Part shown: positions 33,143 through 45,238 of the stretch, piece after piece
Layout of the letters: the number at the start of each line of letters is the position of its first letter
Numbering within the stretch: the stretch's first letter is position 1
From: Lyophyllum atratum
Lineage: Eukaryota > Basidiomycota > Agaricomycetes > Agaricales > Lyophyllaceae
Length of the DNA stretch: 64,000 nt
Assembly (NCBI GenBank): GCA_014905825.1
Contig: JACGCN010000020.1
Span: forward strand, 248,001 to 312,000
Direction: 5' to 3'
The notes under the pieces: model-generated
Told to the model about the DNA's origin: nothing
Database searches by the model: none
Seen by the model: the letters and a program-made list of their open reading frames with translations, nothing else
Position numbers and translations under genes: made by a program

Positions 33143-36012
33143 CGTCAAGCCGAAGTGACGAAGCCCGGTACATTTGCGGAATCATTTTCTCACGATGAGT
33201 TCCTTTTCAACCATCAGCAATCTGAGTGCCTTCTGGCGGGATCCCCTTGGCCTAAAGCTCTAGGGTACGAGAGCCAACAATTCGCATCACCTTTTCCTTT
33301 TTCTGTTGAATTACTTCAGGGTTTCAAGACTATGAGAACAGGATAATCCGAAGCTCAACTTGGAGCCCTTTGTTGATATCTCAGGTACCGTCCTCGTCGC
33401 GTTATTCTAGTGTCCAAGCGAACGCTACGCGGCAGGCTTACGGTGATTGTCGCGTTTAAGAGAGCCTACTTAGATCCCCTTAGAAGGTCCCATTCATATA
33501 AATGCAGATATCTTAGGTAAAGCCACACAAGCAGATTTTCCGCTTGTTTTCCGCATTCAATGGCCTTCAGAGTCGCGCAGATCAGGGACCTCCCGTTCAT
33601 GTCACAGTTTTTTCCCTTGACAGAATCCAGACACAACAAGTGTCATACTTGCGACAGCGTCACCTACCGGGACCCTGAAAGGGACCACTGCTTGAGTCCC
33701 TTGAAGTTTGCTTAGCCACGCTTCCAAGAAATCCGGGGCCCGAAACTAGGCTCGTTGAAAAGGTAACATATTTGACAGTACTTTGTGTATCCAGAATATC
33801 CATACCAGACTCGTTTACCGTCGCACACCAAGGTCAGGTCTACTTTCGAGTGATGCGACATGTGCGGACCATGAATTGAGTGATGGGGTCCTTCGCCACC
33901 TTCCCGATATATTTTGTGACGTTCGCGTGTATATTTTTCGAGGGCATCTAATATTTTATCGCTTCAAATTCGCGACAAGTGATGCAGCGATGAGTATTTG
34001 TGGCCCAGTAGTAGTTTAGCTGCAAACTAGGAAAACCGAGCATACGTAGAGCCTCTGTATATTCTGCCAGCATAGGCGGAGACAGAATGAAGAAAATCCA
34101 CTCAGAGATCCAGCATGATGCCGCTGCACACTGATTTGCTGCAGTGGCAATCCATCCGCATGAGGTTGCCTGAGGTTGCGAGGTCAAGAACCAAGTTATT
34201 TTGCCGTGAAAGCTCCATGATTTTACTTGCTAGGTCTCTCTAGTTTTGCTTGACGTAGCTGGCAAACCTTTTTGAGTGGCCAAATTGATAGAATAGCATG
34301 GAATAATGTATTCGAGTCGTTCATCTCGTTTACAGCAAGGTGCCAAGGTGTGTAGGGGCATTTTACTGTCGACTTTACAAGGCGCGGACCGGCCGCATCA
34401 GCGGTGTTCGAACATGCTCTACTACAAGTCTTGCCATCTTGGAATAACCACCAATCATTTCGCTCTACCTTATAACAAATCAACTCTCAGGAGATGTTCA
34501 GATCCTGGCATGCTGAATTATAGGTAACGCGATCGGTTGAATCAAATGGTACATGGTGTGATTGCTTGAAACAAGCGTTAAACACTAGTACTAGCCAAAC
34601 AGATATAGAGTATTTTATGATAATATCTTGCCCAAACTACTCAAAAGGACACATCACTTTCACCACCGCTCTCGAGAGCTCGAGGTTTGGACTACTTATG
34701 AAGTCCTCGACAATGATTGTATTGCTATACCTTTTCCAAGGTCACAGGGTGCCAGGACCCCGATAGCAACTACTAATAGCTACTGATCCGGTCGGCACAC
34801 CATCAAAAATAGACCTGACCCTGGTGTGCGACGGTACTCGTTGGGAGGGTTGATGAACCCCAGGTTCGTTGAAGACCCTTACGACGCTGCAATCATTCGC
34901 TCTGGGTTGGTGCACTAAAATCAACTCATGGAGTGGGTAGGCAAAACACGCTTCGCATTATCAAAGGAGACCTTTTTTTTCCAACTACACGACTCGACCA
35001 CGTCGTTGGACGATCGACCCTGAAGAAATTTAGCGAGGACCCTTCCTTGCTTGGTTCACCGAAGTTTGACGCAGCTCGTCTCGAGGTGAAAGGAGATGCA
35101 AATTACAGGGCACTGCCCATAATTCGACGGCCCTAATTGCTTCAGCCGACAGTCGGTAGCTTACACCGCCCCAGAAGGAAAGCCAACGCCGAAAGATACG
35201 CCAGGCCACACGATGTTGCTTCCTATCTCGAGTGCCAAGCTGTGGCGACCCAATTGGATACCGAGGCGTTCTGCGCTATATTTGCGCAGCTAAAAGCGTG
35301 CTCAATCAAATTCATATTAAACGCGTCGTGTGCTGTAGCGCCGCCCGCCCTTCACGGTCGACTGCTAGGGACAAGCGGGTCGAGGCCTACGCGTCGCAAT
35401 ATAGTTGCGGGGACATGTCTCCTGCGCAAAGTACGCGTTGACAGCTAGTTCATCCGGATTTCCTTTGCATCCGTGATGCCATGTGATGCTCGATGAACGC
35501 AGTTGGCCCCACGCAGGATCGATAGCAAGCGGCAGCCGTTGCTTTTGTATTCCCTTGGATCAAGAGGCATTCTTGGCCGCCCCACCATCCATTGGTTATG
35601 CGTCATATTTAACGTCATTTGAGCTCGTATATCCCCAGATTCTCTTTTTCCCTGCCCAGGGCGGCATCAGGGCGCACCAGCTGTAAAGAGTAGGTCACCC
35701 TGCAGGGATGTCACCAGGCCTCAATCGTCCAAGTTTTGTGAGTATTTGCTCTTTTGCGGATAGATCCACTGAGCTTTCCCAGCCAATTATGTCGGAGTGT
35801 ATAGAATTCGTTCGGAAAATGATATTTATCACCCGTTTAGTGCGGCATAACCAGTGCCGACGTCAACAAGTATAGGAAAGTTGACTGAAGGAGGAAGTTC
35901 AGATCAGATAATGATGAGGCTGACACCCAATATACGCCGCTGCACCACTTTGCTGACCCAGTAGCGGGGTTACGACGCCTACACTGTGCGCCTTAAGCCT
36001 ATCCTGTGCATC
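33143..36012. other. Gene-poor region, 2.9 kb
   Basis: Only short frames (up to about 100 codons) without recognisable motifs occur. The left end is the ATP23 promoter. I see no tRNA, repeat array or transposon end. Confidence 0.4.
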
Positions 36013-37446
36013 CTACAGTTTCGCGGGGTTTTTCCAGGCTGCGGAACGTTTCTGTGCGGAAGATGGTAACATATGGTCAGCGTGAAGTTCCGGTGATCAG
36101 CTGGGAGATGGCTGAAGTGTTCAAAGCCCAACTGACCTCGGCGAACGCTTTCAGACCCTCCTGCGATCAAAGACAAAAGTCAGCAAGGAATATTGCGATT
36201 CGGATTGATGCGTAGAGAATGAGACGAGAGTCGAGATTAGGAAACGTCCGGATAACGAGGCTTACTTTGATGTTCTCGCCCTTGTAAACCCGCGTGCTCA
36301 CTGGGCTCGCGACATGAGCTAGAAGAGTGTCATGGAAATTGAGTCTTTGCGAGATCAAGAGTCCTTCCTTGGTGGATTGTACAGAATCCGGAGAGTTGCC
36401 AATGATCGTTTTCGCCACGCCGAGGGCCGCTGAAAGTACTTTCGATGGCGGCACTATCTGGTTAACGCTATATGGACAAATTGCAAAACAATAAATTTCA
36501 TTGGGCGCTCTTTCGTCGGGCGTTCCCTTGCGACAGCGGGACGCGAAAACACTGAGAGAACTCACAATCGAAATCGAGTTTGGGCTTCAGCGGCATCGAT
36601 CGTCCTTCCCAAAAGAAGCAGCTCAGACGCTAGCTAAAAACAATCGTCAGCACACCAGCGGTTGCCGCAAATTCCCGCATGCAGTCATGGGTGTCGAAAG
36701 CGGTGAAGCGCAAAGACGTACCTGATGTCCTGAAATTTGTGCTAATCGTGGAATGCCTGTTCCAAAGATAAAAAGATATTTTTAAGTGCTGTCGTACTAG
36801 TAGTAGCGAAATTGGATGCCCCTCACCGCCCTGGATTGCGACAACGCCTCGTTTAACTTCTGGAAGCGCAAATTTCGTGCCCTCGCCTGCCACGACGATA
36901 TCGCAGTTCAGCAGAATTTCCATCCCGCCGCCGTACGCCCCGCCAGAAACGGCAGCAATTATGGGCTTAGTGGATTGACGTCGCGACAGCGATCCAAAAC
37001 CGTGTACGTCAGCCGCAATTCTCTCCTGTTCGTCGGTCTTGTCCTGTTGTTGATCATTATTCCATCTAGACAAATGCTCGGTATCAGTGAGGCTAGCGTT
37101 TGATTTGGCGTCAACGTTACAAACGCTTTTAGGTCTGCTCCAGCACAGAAGACGCGTCCCGCTCCAGTTACTATGACGACCCTGTTGAATGGAATTGGAG
37201 GACAGGGAAAGAATGGGCAAAAATTTAGCAATTTGTCATGACAAGCGAGAGAGCTACGAATGCGTACCACAATGCGGGCTCATTCTCGAACCAATCGAGA
37301 ACGTTTCGTAAGTCTTCTGTCATGCGTGGGGTCATGGCATTAAGCGACTTGGGTCGGTTGAATGTGAGAAGGAGGACATGTTCCGCAGGGAAGTCGACCT
37401 TGAGTTCCTCGGAGTGAGCGGGGGGTCTGAGGGTTGTGGTTGACAT
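36013..37446 (-). CDS. Enoyl-CoA hydratase/isomerase family protein (crotonase fold)
   Basis: Exons: 37446-37268, 37181-37125, 37065-36827, 36756-36722, 36633-36566, 36467-36266, 36160-36137 and 36051-36013; about 280 residues. The start is MSTTTLRPPAHSEELKVDF. The fold is marked by LLLTFNRPKSLNAM, the first oxyanion loop GRVFCAGADLKAW, the second loop SGGAYGGGMEILLNCDIVVA with a Glu at the catalytic position, and LPEVKRGV with the second acidic residue. IPRLAQISGHQLASELLLLG, RFVNQIVPPSKVLSAAL and the closing FAEKRSAAWKNPAKL follow family order. It probably acts in beta-oxidation or branched-chain acid breakdown; substrate and organelle are not readable, and no peroxisomal SKL is present. The gene looks intact. 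Confidence 0.93.
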
Positions 37447-38181
37447 CGTTTGTTTCTCCACACCTCCAACGTGCGTCGAAGTGCGGGGAAACAAGTGGTT
37501 TTGATAGCTTCATGTCGGTTATGAGATTTCCCGGGCCGAAGATCCTGAGTCGTTTCTTGCTTACTTAAACGAAGTTCGAACTCTGATTTGTGGAGTACGG
37601 AACATCGAAGAGGCCTGGACAGTGTCAAATACAAGCTTTGGATTCCTCAGGGAAGGTGGAAGCCGAGGCGAAGTGGAGCCCAACCTCTCCAAACCAGTGT
37701 GGGGCCGTCGGACGAGCTGGGTGTATCTGATGGACTGCAATGGAAGAGTGAAATTTGGGCGGAGTGTGTATCCAGGAACCCGAGGTTGCGGAACGGGTGC
37801 CTATATATCTTATCAAAATCAAGATGGTTCAAGAATGGGTTCTGGAACAAGTGACAATAAATGCGGATCGATGTTGCTATGGTCAATACATGGTGATACA
37901 AGATGGATGACTTCATTCCCCTCCTCCGATGACTCGTACAAGTGTCTCCTCCTCCGTTCCCCTCCCCTCCCCATCCTACAAGGACTATGCCCTTCTGGCA
38001 GATGATGTACAATAGATATGCGGCAAGCGGCTGCGATTAATAGCGGTTGGCGAGGTCGAGAGCATTAGGACAGTGGTGAGCAATGAATAACTGGGTATGA
38101 ATACAAGCTAGAAGATATCGATGAGCGCGTGCGCCACGAGACAAGGCGAAATAAAACGTACCGGGCGCGTGGTGCAAAGAG
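37447..38181. other. Intergenic, 0.7 kb, no gene seen
   Basis: Overlapping frames at 37588-38012 on both strands show no motif. This should include the enoyl-CoA hydratase promoter and the 3' end of the small peptide gene. Confidence 0.45.
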
Positions 38182-38385
38182 TTACTTGAAGGGGCAGTCA
38201 GCGGAATGGCTGCCGCGCCAGCCGCAATGGCAGCATTGGGGGGAGCTGTGGTTGATACACGAGCTGGCGCCGCCGTCTTCCTGTTTCATGGTGGTCGTCG
38301 CGGTTGACGACGAAGACTGGTGCGACGCGCAAAGAGTAGAGGCGACGATGACACCGGAGGCGAAGGTGGTGGTGGATGAGTGCAT
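38182..38385 (-). CDS. Small Cys-rich peptide (67 aa), possible zinc-binding tail
   Basis: A single-exon frame starts MHSSTTTFASGVIVASTLC after the leader CTCCAACA, which fits a fungal translation start, and a long CT-rich leader lies upstream. The middle is Ser/Thr-rich. The last 20 residues contain CCHCGWRGSHSADCPFK, a C-x2-C-x5-H-x3-C pattern one position off a classical zinc knuckle and ending in CPF. I have an impression, not verified, that similar CGWRG tails occur in short basidiomycete proteins. A tiny zinc-binding or metal-handling protein is possible. The alternative is a chance frame: it is short and the opposite strand is also open. Confidence 0.4.
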   Translation of the reverse strand: MHSSTTTFASGVIVASTLCASHQSSSSTATTTMKQEDGGASSCINHSSPQCCHCGWRGSHSADCPFK

Positions 38386-39528
38386 TGTTGGAGAGTGGTT
38401 GTGAAGCGAGGATGCTCAGAAGAGACGAGGTTGGATGGTTGGGTGGGTTGGAGAACAAGAGCAAAAAGTTGGCTGCCTTTTAACGGAATGGAGGTCACGA
38501 TATGGTATCGGCATCAAGTCAGGGAAGATCGTCCCGAAGGGAAGGAGGGGGGTTTGTGGCGGCCAGGTCCCGTGGTTCCGTTCGAGCCGTTGATATGACA
38601 AAACAAATCGTTCCAGTGAAACGAGAAATAGGTTGCGGGATATGTCCCAATCCGGCCGTGAATAGCTCTCAAAACGACCTAGTGCGAAAAAGGAAACCGA
38701 GTTCGTGATCAGAGCGGGAACAAAGCATGCCAGTGCGTGCCAAATGTGCACTGCCACACAAACAATGCCATAATCATTGGGTCTAACCGCATTGGGCCAG
38801 GCCATTTCTGATTCCGGACTGCCGGGCCCGCATTTGGTCACAGGTACAAACACGTTGATGGCTGGCACCCAAAGTCAAATCCGGGCAGCTGATATGACAC
38901 GCCCCCCATGGATTAAAATTCAAAGGCAAAAAATAACACCTAGACGCCAAGGCACCGTATCTGGATGCTGGCCCAGCATAAGTCGTCATTCACCGATCGT
39001 GAAAGAAAATCTTGATCCCAATCACAACACGCCTCGCCATTTTCGCAGACTAAGAAATCGCGAACAAATGTCCGCAGTTCCAGCGCCGTCCTGCGTTGAT
39101 ACGCCCGTGCGAGCGATGGATATACCTATAACCAGATCTGGGCGCGACACAATGAATGGGATTCGACACACATCACTTCGCTAAGCACCAGAAGAGATGC
39201 CGACGAGATGAAAAAGGCGAGGTGAGGGTTGGTGTCCGGTATCCTCGGATGGGTTGTGGAGGGATATCGGGTGTTCCGTAAGGGAATCACACCTTTTCCC
39301 CTTCCCTTTGCCGTCGAGCGATAAGACCGTCACTCGTGCGAAACCCCAGCTTCTTCGCGCTGAACCTGTTACAGACTATCAATCATATCGGGGTTTGATC
39401 GAGGACATCGAGGATTCGCAATTTCGTAAGTACTGAGAGAGTTAGCCGAAGAGTGGGCTTAGAGAATCATAGTGGTTTGCAAGGAAATAATATACAACTC
39501 AACAATACATGTTCCTGCGCCCACCACC
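38386..39528. other. Intergenic, 1.1 kb, no gene seen
   Basis: A 150-codon frame on the minus strand (38416-38868) and a 135-codon frame on the plus strand (38777-39184) have no recognisable features. The left end is the leader of the small peptide gene. Confidence 0.45.
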
Positions 39529-41758
39529 TCAGTCTCCATTTGAGTCTATCTCCCTTTGCTTCCTCCTCGGCGCGTCCCTGTACCATTCTGGAACGTCGTG
39601 TGCTCTAGGTATGGCTTTCTTCCGCAACTCCCTGATTTCCCTCTCCTCGTTCTCTTCTCGCTCCCTCCTTCTCTGCTCCATCGCTTCCTCCAATTCGCGT
39701 TCCTTTTCTCGAACATGCTCATCAAACTTTCCCCGCTCCCGCGCTCTCCAATCCGTATTCAATTCAAGCGGTAGGGGAATAATCGGCACGATGTTTTCTT
39801 TACGGAGCGCCAGTTCGGCTTCATGCAAGGCGTGTAATGTCTTGAAATCAGGCACCTGATAGCTAGGCTTTCGAGACTTTTGCGAGGCGATGGCCAACTC
39901 CTTCTCGTACTCGGCTTTACGGGCTTCCATCCGCGCGTCCAGTTGAAACTTGAATTCGGCAGGCTTGGTGGGGTTTACGGGGGGAAGCACGACCTAACGT
40001 CAAGAAAGAAGTCGCGTCGAAATCAGTATGTGCATTACATCACAAACATGCGTCCAGGCTTCGAGACCTGACATGCTCACGTGGCGCGCTGAAGAAGAGG
40101 GACTTACGCGCCTGTCGCCTTGAGGCAAATTCGCACTCTCACTCATCGTAGCCCTCCCTTCCTCTCGGCGTTTCACCGAGCTCCCTGATGTCACGAGGCG
40201 CTCCGATCGGGAGAATGGTTGCGTGCGGGAACCAGAACCAGAAGCGTCATTCCGAGCTTGAGCAGCTGGTACTTGGGCTTGGCTTCTGTCCACAGGTTTT
40301 GTAATAGTAGACACAGGTGCCTGACGCGTTGGTTTCCTCGACACACGCTCGGCCCTGGTCCGTACGGTTGCCTGCGCCTTTCTCGAGCCAGAGCTTGAGC
40401 TACTCATTGGAGCGCGGACCCCGGCGGATTTCTGCAGCGCGGGTGCGGCTGCCGCAGATTGTTTATCTGTCGTGGCAAAACTGCCTTTCCCCTTCTTCAC
40501 GGCACGATCTGTGGAGGCGACAGCGACAGGTGCCGGTCTCTTTCTTGAGGTCCGCATTGGCGAAGGCGGCCTGGCGCTAACCGGTGGGATCGGGAGGGGC
40601 GAGGCTGGCTTGGAAGGGGAAAGTTGAGATAAGGTTAAAGGGTTATCGTCCCCACGAGCAAACTGATGGACATTGACAGGATCTGGGGTGGACTCGTTCT
40701 GCGCTGAATCATCAGGGCTGATTGGAGGTGCGGAGGCAGTATTTTCGGACGTGGAGGGACTGAAAGGCACCATAGCGTCGTCAGGATTGCTTTGGTCCAA
40801 AAAAAAATAACTCGACGCTTACCCGAATGAACCCATTAGCTTTTCACCGTACATAAGCAATCTTTCCGCGACACCACCAGTGCTAGTGGAGCAGATGCTC
40901 GCGTCGTGGTTGTCTTCATCCTCGATAGAGTCCGCGTTGTCCGATTGAACATGGGGCTTCCGGTGAAGTAAGGAATGTTGCTGAGTATTCGGGACCGATG
41001 GGATGTGACGCGGGAACGTTGATGTTGACGAGGTATTTTTGCTTCGTATCTTAGAAATTCCGCCAGAGATAACGTTCTGTATGAGCAAAGTGGGTAATAG
41101 CCATGGGTAAGTGGCTGCGTATCGATTAGAAATTAATCTTTCTACGCACGCGTTTGAGTTTCGCGATCGGCTCCTTTTCCCGCTCCACCGGTCTTGGTTT
41201 AACACCGTGAGGTGGTCTGGCATGGTTCGAGAGCGTATTGTCGATAGATTCGTCATATGCGTTGCTATCAAGCTTTTGCACCTCTGCGTTCAGTGTCTCA
41301 AGTCGCGTGGCTGCCGAGGAATGGGAATGGTCTGTTGTGTGCGTTTGAGAAGATTGCATCATAAGCTTGGGCCCAGCCTTCGCCTCCTCCTTGGGTAGGC
41401 GTGCCCTCAAGATCCTCCCAACACCTTGTGGTGTTCGCTTCGATTTCGGCTTGGTTGGCATGTCGAGAACAGGAATGGATGAGTGTTCTCCCTCGTCCTG
41501 GAAAAAAGTCGTGGCGTGCGTGCGTATCGGTAGGGGTGTAAGCTCCTCGAGAGTGAGCGGTTTAGATGCTGTTCGGCATGGTCCAGGTGTTGCCATACTG
41601 TCATTTCCGCTCCCAAAGAAGCTCATATCATCGTCACCCAGCAGGAGATCGCCTTTGGACAATGCATTCGGTATTTGGAAAGAGAACGATGCATCGGAGC
41701 TGTCTGGAAGATGCCTGAGGCTGAGCTCGTCGCTCGTGTCTTGTTTGCGTGGTGGCAT
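39529..41758 (-). CDS. TPX2-domain protein (microtubule/spindle-associated)
   Basis: Four exons: 41758-41150, 41076-40823, 40759-40108 and 39993-39529; about 660 residues. The N-terminal two thirds are disordered, with acidic and then basic Ser/Pro-rich stretches (for example MRTSRKRPAPVAVAST and VRTRAERVSRKPTRQAP). The last exon encodes a TPX2 C-terminal domain: PTKPAEFKFQLDARMEARKA, WRARERGKFDEHVREKEREL, and a charged coiled coil with EIRELRKKAIPRAHDVPEWY. TPX2 proteins promote microtubule nucleation around chromosomes and activate Aurora kinases; the fungal members are poorly studied. The intron at 40822-40760 was set to 63 nt, using TTTCAG, rather than a 33-nt alternative that also keeps frame. 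The gene looks intact. Confidence 0.85.
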
Positions 41759-43996
41759 GGTCCAAAGTGGGTGTGCGATCTAGAAAGATGAGCTTGTGAG
41801 TCCTCTGCGTTCTGCTCCAGCTGTACACAAGACAGAAAGGACCTTGAGTGAGCCGCGCGATCCTCGATGCTACGAGTAGAGTATAGACTGCAGGCTGGTG
41901 AGCACTGCTCAATACGAACCAACGCGATGACAAAGTAGCACGTGATCGAGTGTCGCGTACACAACACCAAGCAACGCCACTTCAGCGGCCAGCCCATCAT
42001 CTCCACTGATCGAAATTCTCCAGCGGGTTGTCCATATCTCAAATCCTCGTCTGAGACTGACAACATAAATTGAAAGCACGAGGAATTCAGATCTAGAGTA
42101 AGTTACTGACTGTCAAATCATCGAAACCGGAAAAAGATCTACAGATCGCACCATTCCGCTTCAAGGCTTTGTTTTTGGTCTATGTGTATAGAACGATATC
42201 AGCCCACACTTACGGCGCTCGCTGCGATTTGTTCTTCAACGTCACTTCAATACCTGATGCGGCCGTTAGGCCCCGACGTGATACCTCGCGTCCACCCATA
42301 TCCAGATACTTCGAAGGTCCCCCTATCAAACTTTCCCGCGGGTGCTTGGTCGGCGGCCTTTCGTTCCCCACAGGGATTAGCTTCCTGTGAGTCTGTGGGT
42401 CCTTCAAACCACTGAGATTGATGAACACTTCAAAGCAAGATCAGGGGAGCATGCCATGATTGCCGTCCAAAATATCCATACTTGGTTGTATATGTGTCTG
42501 ACGGCTTTCGTGACATCGTCCCTGCTTTTTTGGACGTACGTGCTCCCACATACCTGAGTCCTGGAATTTCCATATGTGAAGCATCCGCAGAAAAACTTGG
42601 GCATCCCAGGCCCGCACCTTGGAGTCCCGGGCTTCGGCATCCAGACCTTCATCAGCTCTGGACGCCCGCATTTCTCGGGGCTTCATCTTCTGAATCTTCT
42701 ACGAGGGAGGTCCGCTCTTGAAGAAGCTCGGATGGATTCGCCCCTTCCTACCTACGTTTGGCGACGCCATATAGTGACTGTATCTGGGGCCAGCATTACC
42801 TTAATGGTATTCTCCTTGTTATCGAGGTTGACTTCTTACTCGTCGCCGTTAAGGTAACCGGGCTGTCTGTAAACGTGGACGGGCGGGCATACAACAAGAC
42901 CGACGTCCATCCTTCTCTCATGTAGCCTTCAAGATCTCTTCGGTTTAGGACGGCTTCCTGCAGTTCGCAGCCCAGGCGCTCCGCAGCGTCATGACAGCGT
43001 CATGGAAACACGTTCTATCCTCGCCTTGCGCGCGTGCAAACACATCGAAAAGCACTTGAGCGACGTATGCTCCTTCTATGGTCTTGCTCGAATTGTTTTG
43101 GCCACTCCCGCGCGTGTACATAGGTATGTAACGCGCCGCCTCCTATGCTATCGTTTACAAGACAGCGACTTGGCGCGCCTTCGAAAATCCTGACGGAAGC
43201 GTATCTTCCTTGACTTCCCTTCTTTACTGTTGATTGCAGACCTCGACCTCAGAATCAGTCAGCAATCCCGATGAGAATACAAGTTTCTTCCCGACCTTTC
43301 CGTACTCACCCCCACCCGCGTCGGAGAAACCTTCATCTCGAACCCCGTTTCTTGCACCTCAAAGTTTTTCGAGGAAGCCATCATGTTCATATGCCCTCGA
43401 CCAAGGGGTACGTCTACCTCGGGAATGTTCCGCTCCTGTTCCTTTCACGCAAGAAGCTCTGGTGCAACACCATCATAATATTCCTTTTCATTCCCGCTAA
43501 CGCGGACACGGTCAAGGCTCTATGACCGATGCACCCCATTACTCTAGTATTTGTCCACACCGCCTACAAACCGCCAAGTCGACAGTGGCCTACAGAAACT
43601 TCAAACTGGAATTCCCTGACCATAGCTAGAAGTCGCGCTTGTTGTTGTTGGGTCATGAAGTCTAACGCTCGGCCATCGGTCGAAAGATGACATCCCCGCT
43701 CAGGAAGTACATCAGTCGGTGGGGCGTCCATTCTGAGCTCCCTACCCGACGACCATTTGCAGATATTTGCTGTGTTCAAGCTACCTAGGATGTCCACGGA
43801 GCATAGCGGGATGGACCATTGATTTGCCATACGCATGTTATCTACAATTATATGGTGACAGTGAACACGAGTGAACGATAAGAACAAAAAGGGACTGCAA
43901 CGGCAACGTGTGTTCAGCTGTGCGTCAGCGTCTATATTCGCCTCACGTTTTCCCCATTGATCCCGAGTCGAGTGGTACTTTTTGGGCCGATGGGGA
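41759..43996. other. Gene-poor, 2.2 kb, possibly holding decayed coding sequence
   Basis: Between 42200 and 43530 several short plus-strand frames look protein-like in patches (for example VIEVDFLLVAVKVTGLSVNV near 42815) but are broken by stops and do not join with consensus introns. A 146-codon minus frame at 43564-44004 shows no motif. I do not assign a gene. Confidence 0.35.
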
Positions 43997-45238
43997 TTAC
44001 ACAAGCTGCAGCGGATGTTGATCCTTTTGACTAACGACCACCTCTACCCCTAGGACGCCAGGATCCTGGTCTACGTCGCGCCCCAGCTCGTGGCGCAATT
44101 TCGAAGCAAGGACGGGAAGATAACCGCGTTCCGTATTGGTATGCCCACCTGTGGAGTAATATTACCACGTTTGGGCCAAAAAGCAAAAGCTAAAAAATTA
44201 AGAACTGACATAGAATGACGTGCTTGCCTGCTGCCACCGCAGCTAGAACTTCGTGCTAATAAAGTTAGGGAAGGCAGGTTCAACGCTACAGATTATGCAA
44301 ACAGTACATGAGGAGGGACTTACATGTGACATCTCTCCCGTAAAATATACGTCAGCCGTTTTGCCCATGAGCATGGACCCACCAGAGCCAGCGCAGATTG
44401 CGATCGTGCGTATGGGAGATAAGCGGACATCGGTCGGATACCCGACTTCAACTGCTCAAACACAAGTCATGAGTCATCGAGATTACTCCACCAGATGTCG
44501 GAGGAAGTGAGGGACAATTGAATGCTTACTATGAGAAAGCTTAAGGTGTTTCTTTATCCTGCTCTCCAACACGTTCATGCTAATCGATGAATGCAGTGTG
44601 ACCAGCCTCCCTTCACCCCCTTCACTGACGCCTGCGGCGCTCACCTTATCGCCCACGAGAGATGAGACTGTGCCATTTTCTTTCCCTTCCAAAACACCGT
44701 CTGCGAGCCAATCATTCACACCGCCCCAAACCGAGTCGAGCGCCGTATGGGGGCTGTATATCGAGATGCCCTTGGCTGCACATTGAAGCAGGGACGATTG
44801 GAGCGGGTTTGCCGACGTGAGAGATTGGAGGCCCTTGAAGATTGGTGGATGATATGATACTATGATCGACGTGTCGTTCGCTAGTGCCTCGGAGAGTACA
44901 GCTGTTGTAAGACTATGTATTGATGATCTTGGGCATCAGTCACCCACATGGATGAATAACCAGTAGTTCACTTACTCGATCGTCAGCAAGACACGCTTCT
45001 TCGCCAAGTTCTGGACTGGCGACTCTACGCATCAATGATACTCGTGTGTAAGTCTTCCGATAGAATAGGAAAACGCGTCCACGCACCTAATAACAATCCA
45101 ACCTGTCGAAGAATGTGAGTATGATCTGCTCCTTTCGAATTTTGATATTGGCCTGACATTGTCCCAGCTCTCAGCTAGCCGAAGAGGAGCAATACGTTCC
45201 ATCGCTCGGCAGACTGCTTTCAGGATAGGATTCGCCAT
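43997..45238 (-). CDS. NIF3: NIF3 family protein (NGG1-interacting factor 3)
   Basis: Exons: 45238-45158, 45102-45087 (16 nt), 45024-44976, 44912-44530, 44451-44324, 44255-44210 and 44148-43997; about 285 residues. The start MANPILKAVCRAMERIAPL leads into the signature LAESWDNVGLLLESPV. Next come IIVSYHPPIFKGLQSLTSAN, the metal-ligand region with SYHPP, and YSPHTALDSVWGGVNDWL. The C-terminal half has CAGSGGSML, FTGEMSHHEVLAA and CGHTNTERGYLP, whose His and Glu complete the di-metal site. NIF3 is almost universal and forms a toroidal di-metal hexamer with no settled activity. The frame is open upstream to 45367, adding a basic Arg/Ser-rich stretch that could be a mitochondrial leader. Confidence 0.93.

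Noticed and set aside
36501..37103. Plus-strand frames over the enoyl-CoA hydratase gene
   Set aside because: Antisense shadows; the minus strand carries all conserved crotonase motifs with canonical introns.
40790..40822. 33-nt intron in the TPX2-like gene
   Set aside because: Also keeps frame, but a 63-nt intron ending at TTTCAG has a branch site and normal length, so I preferred it.
42404..42857. Overlapping frames suggesting a gene on either strand
   Set aside because: Interrupted by stops, no consensus introns join them and no family is recognisable.
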